Assembly: GCA_030017685.1 (NCBI GenBank)
Contig: JASEHH010000024.1
Location: forward strand, 1-40,624
Length of the DNA stretch: 40,624 nucleotides
Origin: Thermodesulfobacteriota bacterium
GTDB lineage: Bacteria > Desulfobacterota > BSN033 > UBA1163
Direction: 5' to 3'
Each line of letters starts with the position of its first letter. The stretch's first letter is position 1. The notes beneath the pieces were generated by a model. The model had not been told where the DNA came from. It was given only the letters and a program-made list of their open reading frames with translations, and ran no database searches. Both the position numbers and the translations under genes were made by a program. This document shows, piece after piece, positions 25,295 through 33,209 of this stretch.

Positions 25295-25924
25295 CTATTC
25301 CAGGAGAATAATGCTGTAGTGTTTAAAATGATCACCAGTATTCTGAGCTAATTTAGTTTCCTTTCCAATATGCTGCAAAGTTTGGAAGATGTCGATGGAG
25401 AAGGATTCCACTGAAGGTCGCTTCTCTTTCGGAAATAGACAATTCTCCGGGTAAGTACACTTTTTGCAAAGGGCACAAGATTCAGAAGTAAGGCCGAAAG
25501 CCTTGTGATAGCCGAGAAGAAAGAGCTCCCTTTCGATGGCGACTGTTCCTTTCCAAAACTGAACCTGCCTTCGCCGCTTCTTAGAATTGTTTTGGTAGAA
25601 ATGTGGATGATCGACTTCCCCACTTAGTAGCAAGGCGGTTTTATACTCCCTCAAAATCTCCCTTGCCTCCCTCACAGTGACCGTGGCAGGAGGGCAACAC
25701 CAGTTCGTATTATAGTGGTCGCATCCATAGCGACATTTAAGCCGCACCCACCGGGCCACCACAATTTGTGAGGTCTTTATAAAGTGAACCCCTTGGATAC
25801 CATGGTGTTGGCATAGAGTAAAGATCCTTTCCTCTAAGGCCGGGTTTTCCAAGAATGGTTCGTTCCTGGGTAAGGATGACCAGGGTTTGTCATAAGACAG
25901 TGGAATTCTGTTCTCCATTAACAT
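25295..25924 (-). CDS. DUF2284 putative metal-binding protein
   Basis: A protein of about 210 residues with the DUF2284 pattern LKCRYGCDHYNTNWCCPPAT and a C-terminal Cys cluster (CALCKKCTYPENC), suggesting iron-sulfur or zinc binding. Starts at 25954 (overlapping the RACo gene by 20 nt), 25924 or 25918 are all possible; the start is not decided by a clear ribosome site. DUF2284 proteins are common next to corrinoid methyltransferases in anaerobes. No reaction is known. Placed directly after the corrinoid activator gene, it may assist electron delivery or metal handling. Confidence 0.8.
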   Translation of the reverse strand: MLMENRIPLSYDKPWSSLPRNEPFLENPALEERIFTLCQHHGIQGVHFIKTSQIVVARWVRLKCRYGCDHYNTNWCCPPATVTVREAREILREYKTALLLSGEVDHPHFYQNNSKKRRRQVQFWKGTVAIERELFLLGYHKAFGLTSESCALCKKCTYPENCLFPKEKRPSVESFSIDIFQTLQHIGKETKLAQNTGDHFKHYSIILLE

Positions 25925-25934
25925 CTCAGCCCAG

Positions 25935-27884
25935 CTATGATTTGGGAATAGCATCCAGGATATGCTGGATATGGGGAAACTTATCCTTCATATGAGGAAA
26001 ATGCATGGATTCCATAAACTCCCTTTGGAAGGTTGAGTCAACCGCGAGTTCCACATACTCCACTTGTCTGGCAATGAGATTGGCTTCGTCCCGTTTGCCC
26101 TTGTTCAGCAAGGCGATTCGCGCGCCGTCACCGGCGGCATTGCCCACCGCATAGACATTCTCCATTTCACAGTCCGGAAACATCCCGATGATCATGGCTG
26201 ATTCCTTGTTGATGTAACTTCCAAAGGCACCTGCTAATATTACCTTGTCAAGTTTAGTAATCCCAAGCCTTTTCATCATCAGCTTGGCTCCCGAATAAAG
26301 AGCTCCCTTGGCAAGTTGGACGGCTCGGACGTCCTTAATGGACATGGTAATATCCCGGCCAATGGAAGTTTCATTGGCCCAGGCGATGACGAATTCAGCC
26401 ATATCATTTTCTTTTCGGAGTCTGGGTGAATTGATATTCATGTTGATGTTGCCATTCTTAAAGATGACGCCCGTCCTGAACATTTCCGCAACGGCATCGA
26501 TGATCCCGGAGCCGCAGATCCCTTTGGCTTCGGGATTTTCAATTTCTGTGCTCCATTCCTCCTTTCCGATCACTTTAAACGTGACTTCACGGGTCACCGG
26601 ATCAATCTTTACCCTTTCGATGGCTCCAGGGGCAGCTCTCATACCGAATTTGATGTGAGCTCCTTCAAGAGCAGGGCCGGTGGCGCATGAGGATGAGATG
26701 AGTTTTTGACGGTTACCAAGAACCAGTTCTCCGTTTGTCCCGATATCGATGACCAGCTCCATGCTGTCCTGGTTATAAGGCTCTTCAGCGATGAGAACAC
26801 CCACGTTGTCGGCGCCCACAAACCCTGCTTCAATGGGGAGAATATGGACATAGGCCCCCTCATAAATATTTAGCCTTAAATCCCTGGCCTTCACGTCAAT
26901 CGAGTGGTGAAGGGTAGGGGGGAATGGGGCAACCCCAATATGCTCCGGGTAGATATTCATGAAGAGATGGTGCATGGCTGTATTGCCAACAATCGTCATC
27001 TCACAGATATCCTCTGGAGTAATCCCACCTGCGATGGATACACTCTGAATGAGTTTGTTGAGGCCTTCGATGATCGACCGATTCAGTTTTTCCAAACCGT
27101 CCTGATGCATCATGGCATAGGTGATACGAGACATCACGTCTTCCCCATAAGGAACTTGAGGGTTCATCATGGAGTCTACAGCTACAATTGACCCCGTAGT
27201 AAGGTCACAAAGGTAGGCGGCTACAGTTGTTGTTCCAATATCAATAGCTAAGCCGTAACCTTTTTCTACAAAGCCAGGTTCTATCTTAACCACTTCCTTT
27301 TCGTTCCAGATGGTGACCGTCACATTCCACTTGCCCTGCCTGATTCGGATGGGCATATCTCTTAGGACGAAGTAGTCAATAGTCAAATGGTCTAAGGCGT
27401 AAGTTTTTTTCAGTTCCTGGGTTAATCGTTCCCAATCTCCCATGGATTCATGTAGTGAAGGGGGGGGGAGTTCCACATAAAATTTTCTGATCGCCGAGTC
27501 CAGTTTGATTGCCCGTTCTGTGGCTGCCTTTCTGACCACCTGTTTCCCTGCACGGCTTTCTTCAGGAACGAAGACTAAGACGTCTCCGTTTATAGCTGTA
27601 ACGCACCCTAAGCGGTAGCCATCGGCCTCTTCCTCGGTCTTGATGAATTTCAATTCTTCTTCAGTCAAGCCGAGAGGGGTCAAATGCTCCATCTTCGATT
27701 CAATTCCATAACGCTCGAAGAATCCTGCTTCAATCCTGACCTTACACTTTCCGCATTTTTTCTTCTCTCCGCAAACGGCCTCAATATCTGCACCTAATTC
27801 CCTTGAAGCTTCAAGAATGGTCTTCCCATCTTCAACTTCACCTCTTCGGCCTGAAGGCTGAAAAATTACCTTATGTTTCATCAT
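25935..27884 (-). CDS. RACo-like reductive activator of corrinoid proteins
   Basis: A 649-residue protein matching corrinoid activation proteins with an ASKHA domain (DUF4445). The N-terminal 2Fe-2S ferredoxin domain has C38, C44, C47 and C94 (CGEKKKCGKC; RLGC). The ATPase part has AIDIGTTTVAAYL, VIDIGTNGELVLG and GAFGSYINKESA. These enzymes use ATP to drive electron transfer that returns inactive Co(II) to Co(I) in corrinoid methyltransferase systems. AAGGAGG precedes the ATG. It lies in the same transcript as the corrinoid protein and the UroD/MtaA-like enzymes, its probable targets. Confidence 0.92.
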   Translation of the reverse strand: MMKHKVIFQPSGRRGEVEDGKTILEASRELGADIEAVCGEKKKCGKCKVRIEAGFFERYGIESKMEHLTPLGLTEEELKFIKTEEEADGYRLGCVTAINGDVLVFVPEESRAGKQVVRKAATERAIKLDSAIRKFYVELPPPSLHESMGDWERLTQELKKTYALDHLTIDYFVLRDMPIRIRQGKWNVTVTIWNEKEVVKIEPGFVEKGYGLAIDIGTTTVAAYLCDLTTGSIVAVDSMMNPQVPYGEDVMSRITYAMMHQDGLEKLNRSIIEGLNKLIQSVSIAGGITPEDICEMTIVGNTAMHHLFMNIYPEHIGVAPFPPTLHHSIDVKARDLRLNIYEGAYVHILPIEAGFVGADNVGVLIAEEPYNQDSMELVIDIGTNGELVLGNRQKLISSSCATGPALEGAHIKFGMRAAPGAIERVKIDPVTREVTFKVIGKEEWSTEIENPEAKGICGSGIIDAVAEMFRTGVIFKNGNINMNINSPRLRKENDMAEFVIAWANETSIGRDITMSIKDVRAVQLAKGALYSGAKLMMKRLGITKLDKVILAGAFGSYINKESAMIIGMFPDCEMENVYAVGNAAGDGARIALLNKGKRDEANLIARQVEYVELAVDSTFQREFMESMHFPHMKDKFPHIQHILDAIPKS

Positions 27885-27896
27885 CGATCCTCCTTA

Positions 27897-28400
27897 TCAT
27901 TTCGAATGATCTTCTTCTTTCTGATATTTGCTCCTTCTCTGAACTCTGGCTCCTGCTCCACAGTGGTCTGACTCTCCACGTATCAAGGCCTGCTTATACG
28001 CCTCAACGTCAAGGAATACCATTTTGGGGTCTATAGATTCTTTTGGGACCATATGGAAGAATGGGTTTTCATAGCAATTTGTTTCCAATATGGATACTTT
28101 TTCGCCTTTCAGATTTTCGTTGATCCGGGTGATCCGTCCAGAGATGGGTGCCTGAATGTTGAAAATAGCCTTATGGGTCTCCACAAAGAGGACATCATCC
28201 TCTTTCTCCAACAAGTCGCCAACTTCCGCCAGGTACTCAAGGTAGGTAAACCCGCTTACCAGAATGACGCCAGCGTGGGTGACGCCAAAGGCCAGTTCAT
28301 CATCTTTTTCCAAAGGTCGAACCCACAGTTCCTGAGGAGTATAGTAAAGGAGGTCCTCACGGAGTTCGACCTTTTGTCCATAGAACCCTTCGAAGATCAT
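27897..28400 (-). CDS. GcvH-like carrier protein (third copy)
   Basis: A protein of 167 residues from ATG 28400, whose first base pairs overlap the stop of the ThiS-like gene (ATGA). A longer frame to 28511 is not conserved-looking. Residues about 22-100 are a lipoyl-type domain with VETHKAIFNIQAPISG, where K77 is eight residues before Pro, the canonical lipoyl-lysine spacing. It resembles the copy at 23508-24026 (FGVTHAGVILVSG / FGFTQAGLILSG) more than true GcvH. The basic C-terminal tail is unusual. Its coupling to a ThiS-like carrier is striking and suggests joint action in sulfur or C1 transfer. Confidence 0.8.
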   Translation of the reverse strand: MIFEGFYGQKVELREDLLYYTPQELWVRPLEKDDELAFGVTHAGVILVSGFTYLEYLAEVGDLLEKEDDVLFVETHKAIFNIQAPISGRITRINENLKGEKVSILETNCYENPFFHMVPKESIDPKMVFLDVEAYKQALIRGESDHCGAGARVQRRSKYQKEEDHSK

Positions 28401-28630
28401 CCTACGCTGCCCCCAGAAAGGATTCGAATAATTTCGACATGGTCTCCTGGCTCGAGAACCTTCTGTCCAAAATCTGATTTCAGGATTATCTTCCGGTTGC
28501 AAGCGACCCAATAAGGATCTGTCTCCTTTATCTCAAGTTCTTCTATGAGATCCTTGAAGGTCATCTTTTCTTTAATTTCAATCTGCCTCAGTGAATTTTC
28601 AAAAAGGACCTCGACAAAACCACCTATCAT
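28397..28630 (-). CDS. ThiS/MoaD-like small sulfur-carrier protein
   Basis: A 77-residue beta-grasp protein: MTFKDLIEELEI, VACNRKIIL, LEPGDHVEIIRILSGG. The pattern VEIIRILSGG corresponds to the ThiS C-terminus, where Gly-Gly carries the thiocarboxylate. Here three residues (SVG) follow, so activation would need trimming or would use another site. It overlaps the DGC gene upstream and the GcvH-like gene downstream by 4 nt each. No ThiF/MoeB-type activator or thiazole synthase is in the window. Confidence 0.8.
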   Translation of the reverse strand: MIGGFVEVLFENSLRQIEIKEKMTFKDLIEELEIKETDPYWVACNRKIILKSDFGQKVLEPGDHVEIIRILSGGSVG

Positions 28631-29196
28631 AACTGGATCTCTTTTTCTTCAAGTCCCGGCAATGAATTCATATCCTTGGGTCTGTAAACCCCTGGGGCTA
28701 TTTTGATATACCCAAAAGCCTCCTCCACATCCACTTCATAATCGCAAAGGGTAAGCCCGACGGCGTTGATCTTCTGAAGAGTATAATGATAGTTAGGGTT
28801 CTCTCTCATTCCTTTAACAATCCTTACAGCCCTCCGGGCGACCTCTCTGGCCAGTCGTTGGCCTGAATCCTCCAAGACCTTTCTCGCTCTTCCAGGGAAG
28901 AGGCCTGTCTCACTTATAATCTCTGGGACGTAAATCCTGGCAGCCGGTTTGATCTTTAATAGATAGAAGAGGTTCGATCCACACTGGTGAGCACATCCAT
29001 CCAAGATGATGGTTGGATAGGTTTCCACTAATTCAATCTCATCAGGCATTCCCCGAATGAGCCGATGCATGTCAAGAATTTCAACGTCTGATTTGAAGAG
29101 TTCTTCATCGAGTAAATAACCCGCCAATCGAGTCACACAAGAAACGTGTAACCCTATCCCCCCACAGGGGTAGACGGTAACCTTATAAACACTCAT
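28627..29196 (-). CDS. DGC-domain putative zinc-binding protein, long form (copy C)
   Basis: A protein of 189 residues from ATG 29196; the frame is open to a TTG at 29220. It has TVYPCGGIG at the N-terminus, ILDGCAHQC in the middle and a C-terminal extension shared with copy D (ARIYVPEIISETGLFPGR; KINAVGLTLCDYEVD; APGVYRPKDM). The extension makes these two longer than copies A and B. The GRARKVLEDSGQRLAREVARRAV helix closes the domain. The gene is coupled to the ThiS-like gene by a 4-nt overlap. Its reaction is unknown. Confidence 0.8.
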   Translation of the reverse strand: MSVYKVTVYPCGGIGLHVSCVTRLAGYLLDEELFKSDVEILDMHRLIRGMPDEIELVETYPTIILDGCAHQCGSNLFYLLKIKPAARIYVPEIISETGLFPGRARKVLEDSGQRLAREVARRAVRIVKGMRENPNYHYTLQKINAVGLTLCDYEVDVEEAFGYIKIAPGVYRPKDMNSLPGLEEKEIQL

Positions 29197-29210
29197 GTGA
29201 TCCCCGGTAC

Positions 29211-29756
29211 TCAATCCCAAAGAGGGGGCATGGATTTTGGCCGATAGATTGCTGGTTCCACCTGGACGTAGTCCAATAAATCAATTGCTTCGTCAGAGAA
29301 TTCACAGAGGTTTTGGTTGAAGGCTTTTACTTTTCTTTTTTCAAAGCTGTAATATTGATCTTCCAGCATCCATTGAGCTGCTTTGGCTACACAACGAGCG
29401 ACCTCTTGAGCCAATCTTTCCCCCACCAGGTCTAAAACCTGTCGATTTCTTCCCGGGATCAATCCCGTTTGGCTGACCACATCAGGAATATAGATTCTCG
29501 CCGCTGGTGGGATCCCAATTAAGGCCATCAGGCCGGAGCCACAACTCTCCTCGTGACAATCGATGACCACGGTGGGATTATTTTCCACCATGAGGATATC
29601 TTCCTCCACCCCTCTCAAAAAGGCAGGGACGCACATGAGCATCGTCTTTCCCGGAAGAAGATCCTCGTTCACGATGTAGGATGCGATCCGAGCAACGGTT
29701 GACTCGACCTTCTTCATTCCTCCACAAGGGAAGATGCAAATCCGCTTTACAGCCAA
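29211..29756 (-). CDS. DGC-like putative zinc-binding protein, long form (copy D)
   Basis: A protein of about 181 residues, probably starting at TTG 29756 with AAAGGAGG ten nt before; a TTG at 29777 would lie upstream of that site. It has ICIFPCGGMKKVES and IDCHEESC, where the DGC signature is altered to D-C-H with the second Cys kept. The C-terminal half matches copy C (ARIYIPDVVSQTGLIPGR; QVEPAIYRPKSM). It lies between the corrinoid protein gene and copy C. The two long copies may form a heterodimer, which is inferred from pairing and similarity. Confidence 0.78.
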   Translation of the reverse strand: MAVKRICIFPCGGMKKVESTVARIASYIVNEDLLPGKTMLMCVPAFLRGVEEDILMVENNPTVVIDCHEESCGSGLMALIGIPPAARIYIPDVVSQTGLIPGRNRQVLDLVGERLAQEVARCVAKAAQWMLEDQYYSFEKRKVKAFNQNLCEFSDEAIDLLDYVQVEPAIYRPKSMPPLWD

Positions 29757-29792
29757 CTGTACTCCGCCTCCTTTCAACCGACTGAAAGGGAA

Positions 29793-30497
29793 TCAGGGAG
29801 TGGCCCCAAGCTGCTGTTTTGCATGCATCTCTCGGAGCCTCGATATCATTTTGATGGCTTCCTGAACAGCATTGCCAGCATTTTCCGCATAGCCATCGGC
29901 GCCGAAAATATCCGCAACCTCTTTGGTCAGTGGCGCTCCGCCCACCATGATGGCCACGTCCGGATTACGCTCCTTGATCATATGGATGACCTTCTTCATT
30001 CCCATCATGGTGGTCGTCATCATGGCCGATAAGGCAATAATATTGGAGTCAGTCCTGACCTGCTCTTCTGCGAACTTCTCTAAGGGCACATCAGCGCCCA
30101 GATCGTGGACGGTGAAACCAGCCACGTCGAACATCATCTTCACCAGGTTTTTTCCTATGTCATGGACGTCTCCCTGGACCACTCCAATGACAACCTGCCC
30201 CTTGACCGCTTCTTTCATCTCTTTAGCCTTGAGATGGGGGCGGAGAATATTGAGCCCTCCGTAAAGGGCATCGGCACACATCAGGATTTCAGGAACGAAG
30301 TACTCCTGTTTTTCGTAGAGTTGTCCCACGATCTCCATGCCGGCCGCCAGCCCGTTCATGATGGCATCAAAGGGGTCGAGTCCATCCTCAACCGCCTCAT
30401 TAGACGCCACAATTACCTTTTCTTCGTCGTAATAAACAACCCCATCGCTCAGACGCTTTAAAATATCGTTTCTTTTTTCATCGTCTACCATTTTCAT
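29793..30497 (-). CDS. Corrinoid protein of the large operon
   Basis: A protein of 234 residues from ATG 30497, which overlaps the stop of the MtaA-like gene (ATGA) and follows a G-rich ribosome site. The helical cap (EYFVPEILMCADALYGGLNIL) precedes the cobalamin domain with D110-V-H112-D-I-G115, then SAMMTTTMMGM and GGAPLTKEVADIFGADGY. His112 is the expected cobalt ligand. A longer frame to 30587 runs inside the upstream gene and is rejected. It carries the methyl group between the UroD/MtaA-like or MtrH-like enzymes and should be reactivated by the RACo-like protein. Confidence 0.92.
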   Translation of the reverse strand: MKMVDDEKRNDILKRLSDGVVYYDEEKVIVASNEAVEDGLDPFDAIMNGLAAGMEIVGQLYEKQEYFVPEILMCADALYGGLNILRPHLKAKEMKEAVKGQVVIGVVQGDVHDIGKNLVKMMFDVAGFTVHDLGADVPLEKFAEEQVRTDSNIIALSAMMTTTMMGMKKVIHMIKERNPDVAIMVGGAPLTKEVADIFGADGYAENAGNAVQEAIKMISRLREMHAKQQLGATP

Positions 30498-31543
30498 CCC
30501 CCCTTTTTCTTTTTTGATCCATATTCTCTGGTTGTTTCGACCATGGCCTTCATATTTTCCGCAGGAGTTCCGGGCCAGATATCGCATCCCGGCCAGATGG
30601 CGTCGACTCCGCCATCGATGGCCGCCCTCACCTCATTGGCCACATTTTCGGCGGTACCCTCCACCATCACCTTATAGGTGTTCAGGTTTCCTAATAGGAG
30701 ATTTTTGGGCGGGGGACCGATCTTCTGCCTCGACATGGCGACATCGTTTTGGTGCTCCACACTGACAGCATCATATCCGCATTCGTGCATAAAATGGATG
30801 ATTTCATTCGTTTTCCCACAGATGTGGAGGACGACAGGCGACCCAATCTCTTCCCTCATCTTAATCATGAATGGCTGGATCATCGATTTCCAGACTCTCG
30901 GGCTGAGGAGATCGACAGGCGTCCCCATCTCCCGCACAGTGATAAAGTCTGCGCCAGCCTTCTGGTAGAGTTTGGCTTCGGCAATGAGCAGATCCCTGAG
31001 GGGGGTAAGGAACTGGATCACCTCATTGGGCTTTTTGAATGTGTCCTTGAGGAGCTTAGTAAGGTCCGTCACCTGACCGGCCAGGGTAAAAGGCCCCAGT
31101 ACCCAGGACCCCACAGCCACGTCGTTGCCGGTTTCTTTTTTCAAGATACGGATGGCCTCCATGACGACGGGAAAGCGACCTGCATTTTCAGGATCTGAGG
31201 GTAATTTGATGTCCTCAAAAGACTTGATAATCTTTTCTGGAATAGAAGGATAGAGGATGTCTTCGGTCTTGTAGTATTGAACTTTACTCCCCAGCGCTTC
31301 CGCGCATACATTGAAGTCAAAAGGGACGATGGCGCAGTCGTAACCAAAGAGTTCAGGAGTCGCTTTTGCAGCCAGAGCCATCTTCCTGGCATCCTGGTGG
31401 ACCTCATTGAATTGCAGGCCGTACTTCTTCAAGCCGTCCATAACAATATTGCCCATGCCGCTGAAACAAGGGATGAAGTCCACCTCCTCATGGTTCAGTA
31501 GCTTAAGGACTTTCTCTCTCGAATTCAATCCATTTCCCCCCAT
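30494..31543 (-). CDS. UroD/MtaA-family methyltransferase (Cys form)
   Basis: A 349-residue TIM-barrel protein of the uroporphyrinogen decarboxylase-like group that includes MtaA and MtbA, zinc enzymes moving methyl groups between corrinoid proteins and thiols. Likely zinc ligands are H240 and C242 (VVLHICGKT) and C320 (WPGCDIWPG). The N-terminus SREKVLKLLNHEEVDFIPC is typical. The corrinoid protein follows with a 4-nt overlap. Its homologue at 31998-33050 has Sec at the position of C320. The methyl acceptor (coenzyme M, another thiol, or folate) is unknown. Confidence 0.87.
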   Translation of the reverse strand: MGGNGLNSREKVLKLLNHEEVDFIPCFSGMGNIVMDGLKKYGLQFNEVHQDARKMALAAKATPELFGYDCAIVPFDFNVCAEALGSKVQYYKTEDILYPSIPEKIIKSFEDIKLPSDPENAGRFPVVMEAIRILKKETGNDVAVGSWVLGPFTLAGQVTDLTKLLKDTFKKPNEVIQFLTPLRDLLIAEAKLYQKAGADFITVREMGTPVDLLSPRVWKSMIQPFMIKMREEIGSPVVLHICGKTNEIIHFMHECGYDAVSVEHQNDVAMSRQKIGPPPKNLLLGNLNTYKVMVEGTAENVANEVRAAIDGGVDAIWPGCDIWPGTPAENMKAMVETTREYGSKKKKGG

Positions 31544-31579
31544 AGAGGCAATACCTCCTTTCTTCTATTTTCGAGAACA

Positions 31580-31603
31580 GGCGGAGGACTCCCGCCCTCC
31601 GCC
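31580..31603. repeat. Strong GC hairpin between thioredoxin-like and MtaA-like genes
   Basis: GGCGGAGG (31580-31587) and CCTCCGCC (31596-31603) form an 8-bp perfect stem with an 8-nt loop. It lies in the 71-nt gap inside the operon and has no T-run on the - strand. It may slow degradation or partly terminate, so that the genes on either side differ in expression. Confidence 0.55.
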
Positions 31604-31614
31604 ATGGCTCTCTT

Positions 31615-31944
31615 TTAAACCTCAATTGATTTCTGATATTCTTTCCAGAGGGCGTCCGCAAACTCCTTAGGCGCCCGCTTGGCCAATTCCTGTATCAACT
31701 CTTCGTAAGTGGGGATGATGCTCTCAAAGACCAGATCTTTATTAATGCAGATGGTGGGGAGCACCCGTCCCTTCAATTCTAAAAATTTTCCAATGCCCTC
31801 CTTCCCCTTGATGTTCCATTCTTTATATTCCATCATGTCCTGGATCTGTTTGGGAAGGGCAGACACCGCTTCCAGCATGTACTGGCAGGCGGCACATTGG
31901 TAACTGTCTAACGTCAGCACATCGACGACCAATTTATCAGCCAT
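31615..31944 (-). CDS. Thioredoxin-like protein with CAAC site
   Basis: A 109-residue thioredoxin-fold protein with active site SYQCAACQYMLEAVSALP (CxxC) and cis-Pro segment VLPTICINKDLVFES. It is the Cys counterpart of the Sec protein at 19754-20032: QIQDMMEYKEW matches EIQDRIDYHEW, and SIIPTYEELIQ matches SLIPTSEELIQ. This pairing is the main evidence that UGA in that gene encodes Sec. GGAGGG precedes the ATG. It lies between the two UroD/MtaA-like genes and may keep their zinc thiolates or substrates reduced. Confidence 0.88.
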   Translation of the reverse strand: MADKLVVDVLTLDSYQCAACQYMLEAVSALPKQIQDMMEYKEWNIKGKEGIGKFLELKGRVLPTICINKDLVFESIIPTYEELIQELAKRAPKEFADALWKEYQKSIEV

Positions 31945-31997
31945 GTTCTTCCCTCCTTTCTTTAGAATTAGACCTCTGTGAGATGGCCCTTTCCGTC

Positions 31998-33050
31998 TCA
32001 GGTGAGGGATATAAAACCTTTGGGGACCGTTGTGGGATATTTTGCATAGAATTGTTCATACCACGCTTTTGCTTCAAGAGCCTTATCCACGTTCTCGACC
32101 GGAACGTCATAGGGCATGTCTCAGCCAGGGGCAAAAGTATAGCCTGTTAGTCCCCCTGCGGCCAGACTCACAATGGCATCCTCCTTGGGGTTCACGATTC
32201 CCAGGGAGAGGGCTAAAGTGAGTTTGAGGTTTCCTCCAAAGCCTTTGTTATACTTGACGGCTAAGTCTCTGACGTAGTTGAGGTTGAGTTGCTCGTCAAT
32301 GGCAAACCCGTGGGTTCCTACCTGGCACACTTCTTCAAGGACCTTGGTGGCATCTCCACAAATGAAGAAGCTCGAAGTGAGACCCGCATCATGGATCACT
32401 TTAATCGCTTCCTGGCATGCCGGTGTGACAAACTCTCTAAAGGTTTGGGGTTTGATCTGGGACGCCACGGGGTCAACAATGGCAATGATTTCACATCCGA
32501 TATCACGATAAATTCTTGCCGATTCAGCTCCCACCTTGCCAGCAAAATCGATGATCTCTTTAGCGAGGGGTCTGTTCTTGATGACATCGGTAAAGATCTT
32601 CACCCCACGGAGATGGGAAGCCAAAGTGAGAGGACCACACAAGAGGCCCATCAGAACCCAGTCACCCTTTTTGGCCATCACTTTCTTGCCAGCCTCTACG
32701 ATGACGGGCCAACGACCATCCTTGGCCGTCGGGATCTTGAGATTTGCTTCTTTCAAGGACTTATCCTGCAAAGGATGGCTTACGACGGCCGGCGGGTTGT
32801 CTAAGACCCACTTTGCTTGACACCCCATGGAGATGGCCTCTACATTCAGATCAAAGATCAGAGGAACGCCATCTGCTTTGTACCGTTCGGCCGCGAACAA
32901 AACCCCTTTGGCAATGAGGTCGGGGTCTTGGAGATATTTGTCTGCCTTCTCCCCGATGAGATAGGCGGCGTGGACCCCTGCATAGGGAACCCAGGGGGCC
33001 GTTTCAGTTTTCTTTCCCCGATAGGCATCAATCAACAATTGTTTAGCCAT
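31998..33050 (-). CDS. UroD/MtaA-family methyltransferase with selenocysteine as zinc ligand
   Basis: The frame from ATG 33050 continues through UGA at 32123-32121 (codon 310) to a UGA at 32000-31998, giving 350 residues. The paralogue at 30494-31543 has 349. The site reads FAPG-U-DMPYDVPVENVDKA against WPG-C-DIWPGTPAENMKA, so Sec takes the place of the third zinc-ligand Cys. Thirteen nt after the UGA is a stem ACGTTC / GAACGT closing the loop CGGTCGA, which contains GGUC as in the E. coli fdhF SECIS. C231 (FFICGD) is kept, but the His two residues before it is Phe229. Stopping at the first UGA would remove the family C-terminus. The substrate is unknown. Confidence 0.9.
32089..32107 (-). promoter_or_regulatory. 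Candidate bacterial SECIS element (GGUC loop)
   Basis: Read on the - strand, ACGTTC and GAACGT form a perfect 6-bp stem around the 7-nt loop CGGTCGA, 13 nt after the UGA at 32121. G is the second loop base and the GGUC core is the one bound by SelB in E. coli fdhF mRNA. Spacing and loop fit the known bacterial rules. This was found by eye; no folding energy was computed. Confidence 0.75.
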
Positions 33051-33209
33051 TTAATTCCCTCCCTTCCTTGAATATTCCCTCGAAGAATTGACCTTTCTTC
33101 TCAGGGTTTGCTCTGCCCCACCACTCCTGACCCAGCCTCCTTCTCCTGGGAGTCTTTTTGGGTTTGGGCGGATTGTTGCTCCTCCTTCTTGTAACTTTTA
33201 AGAATTCGT

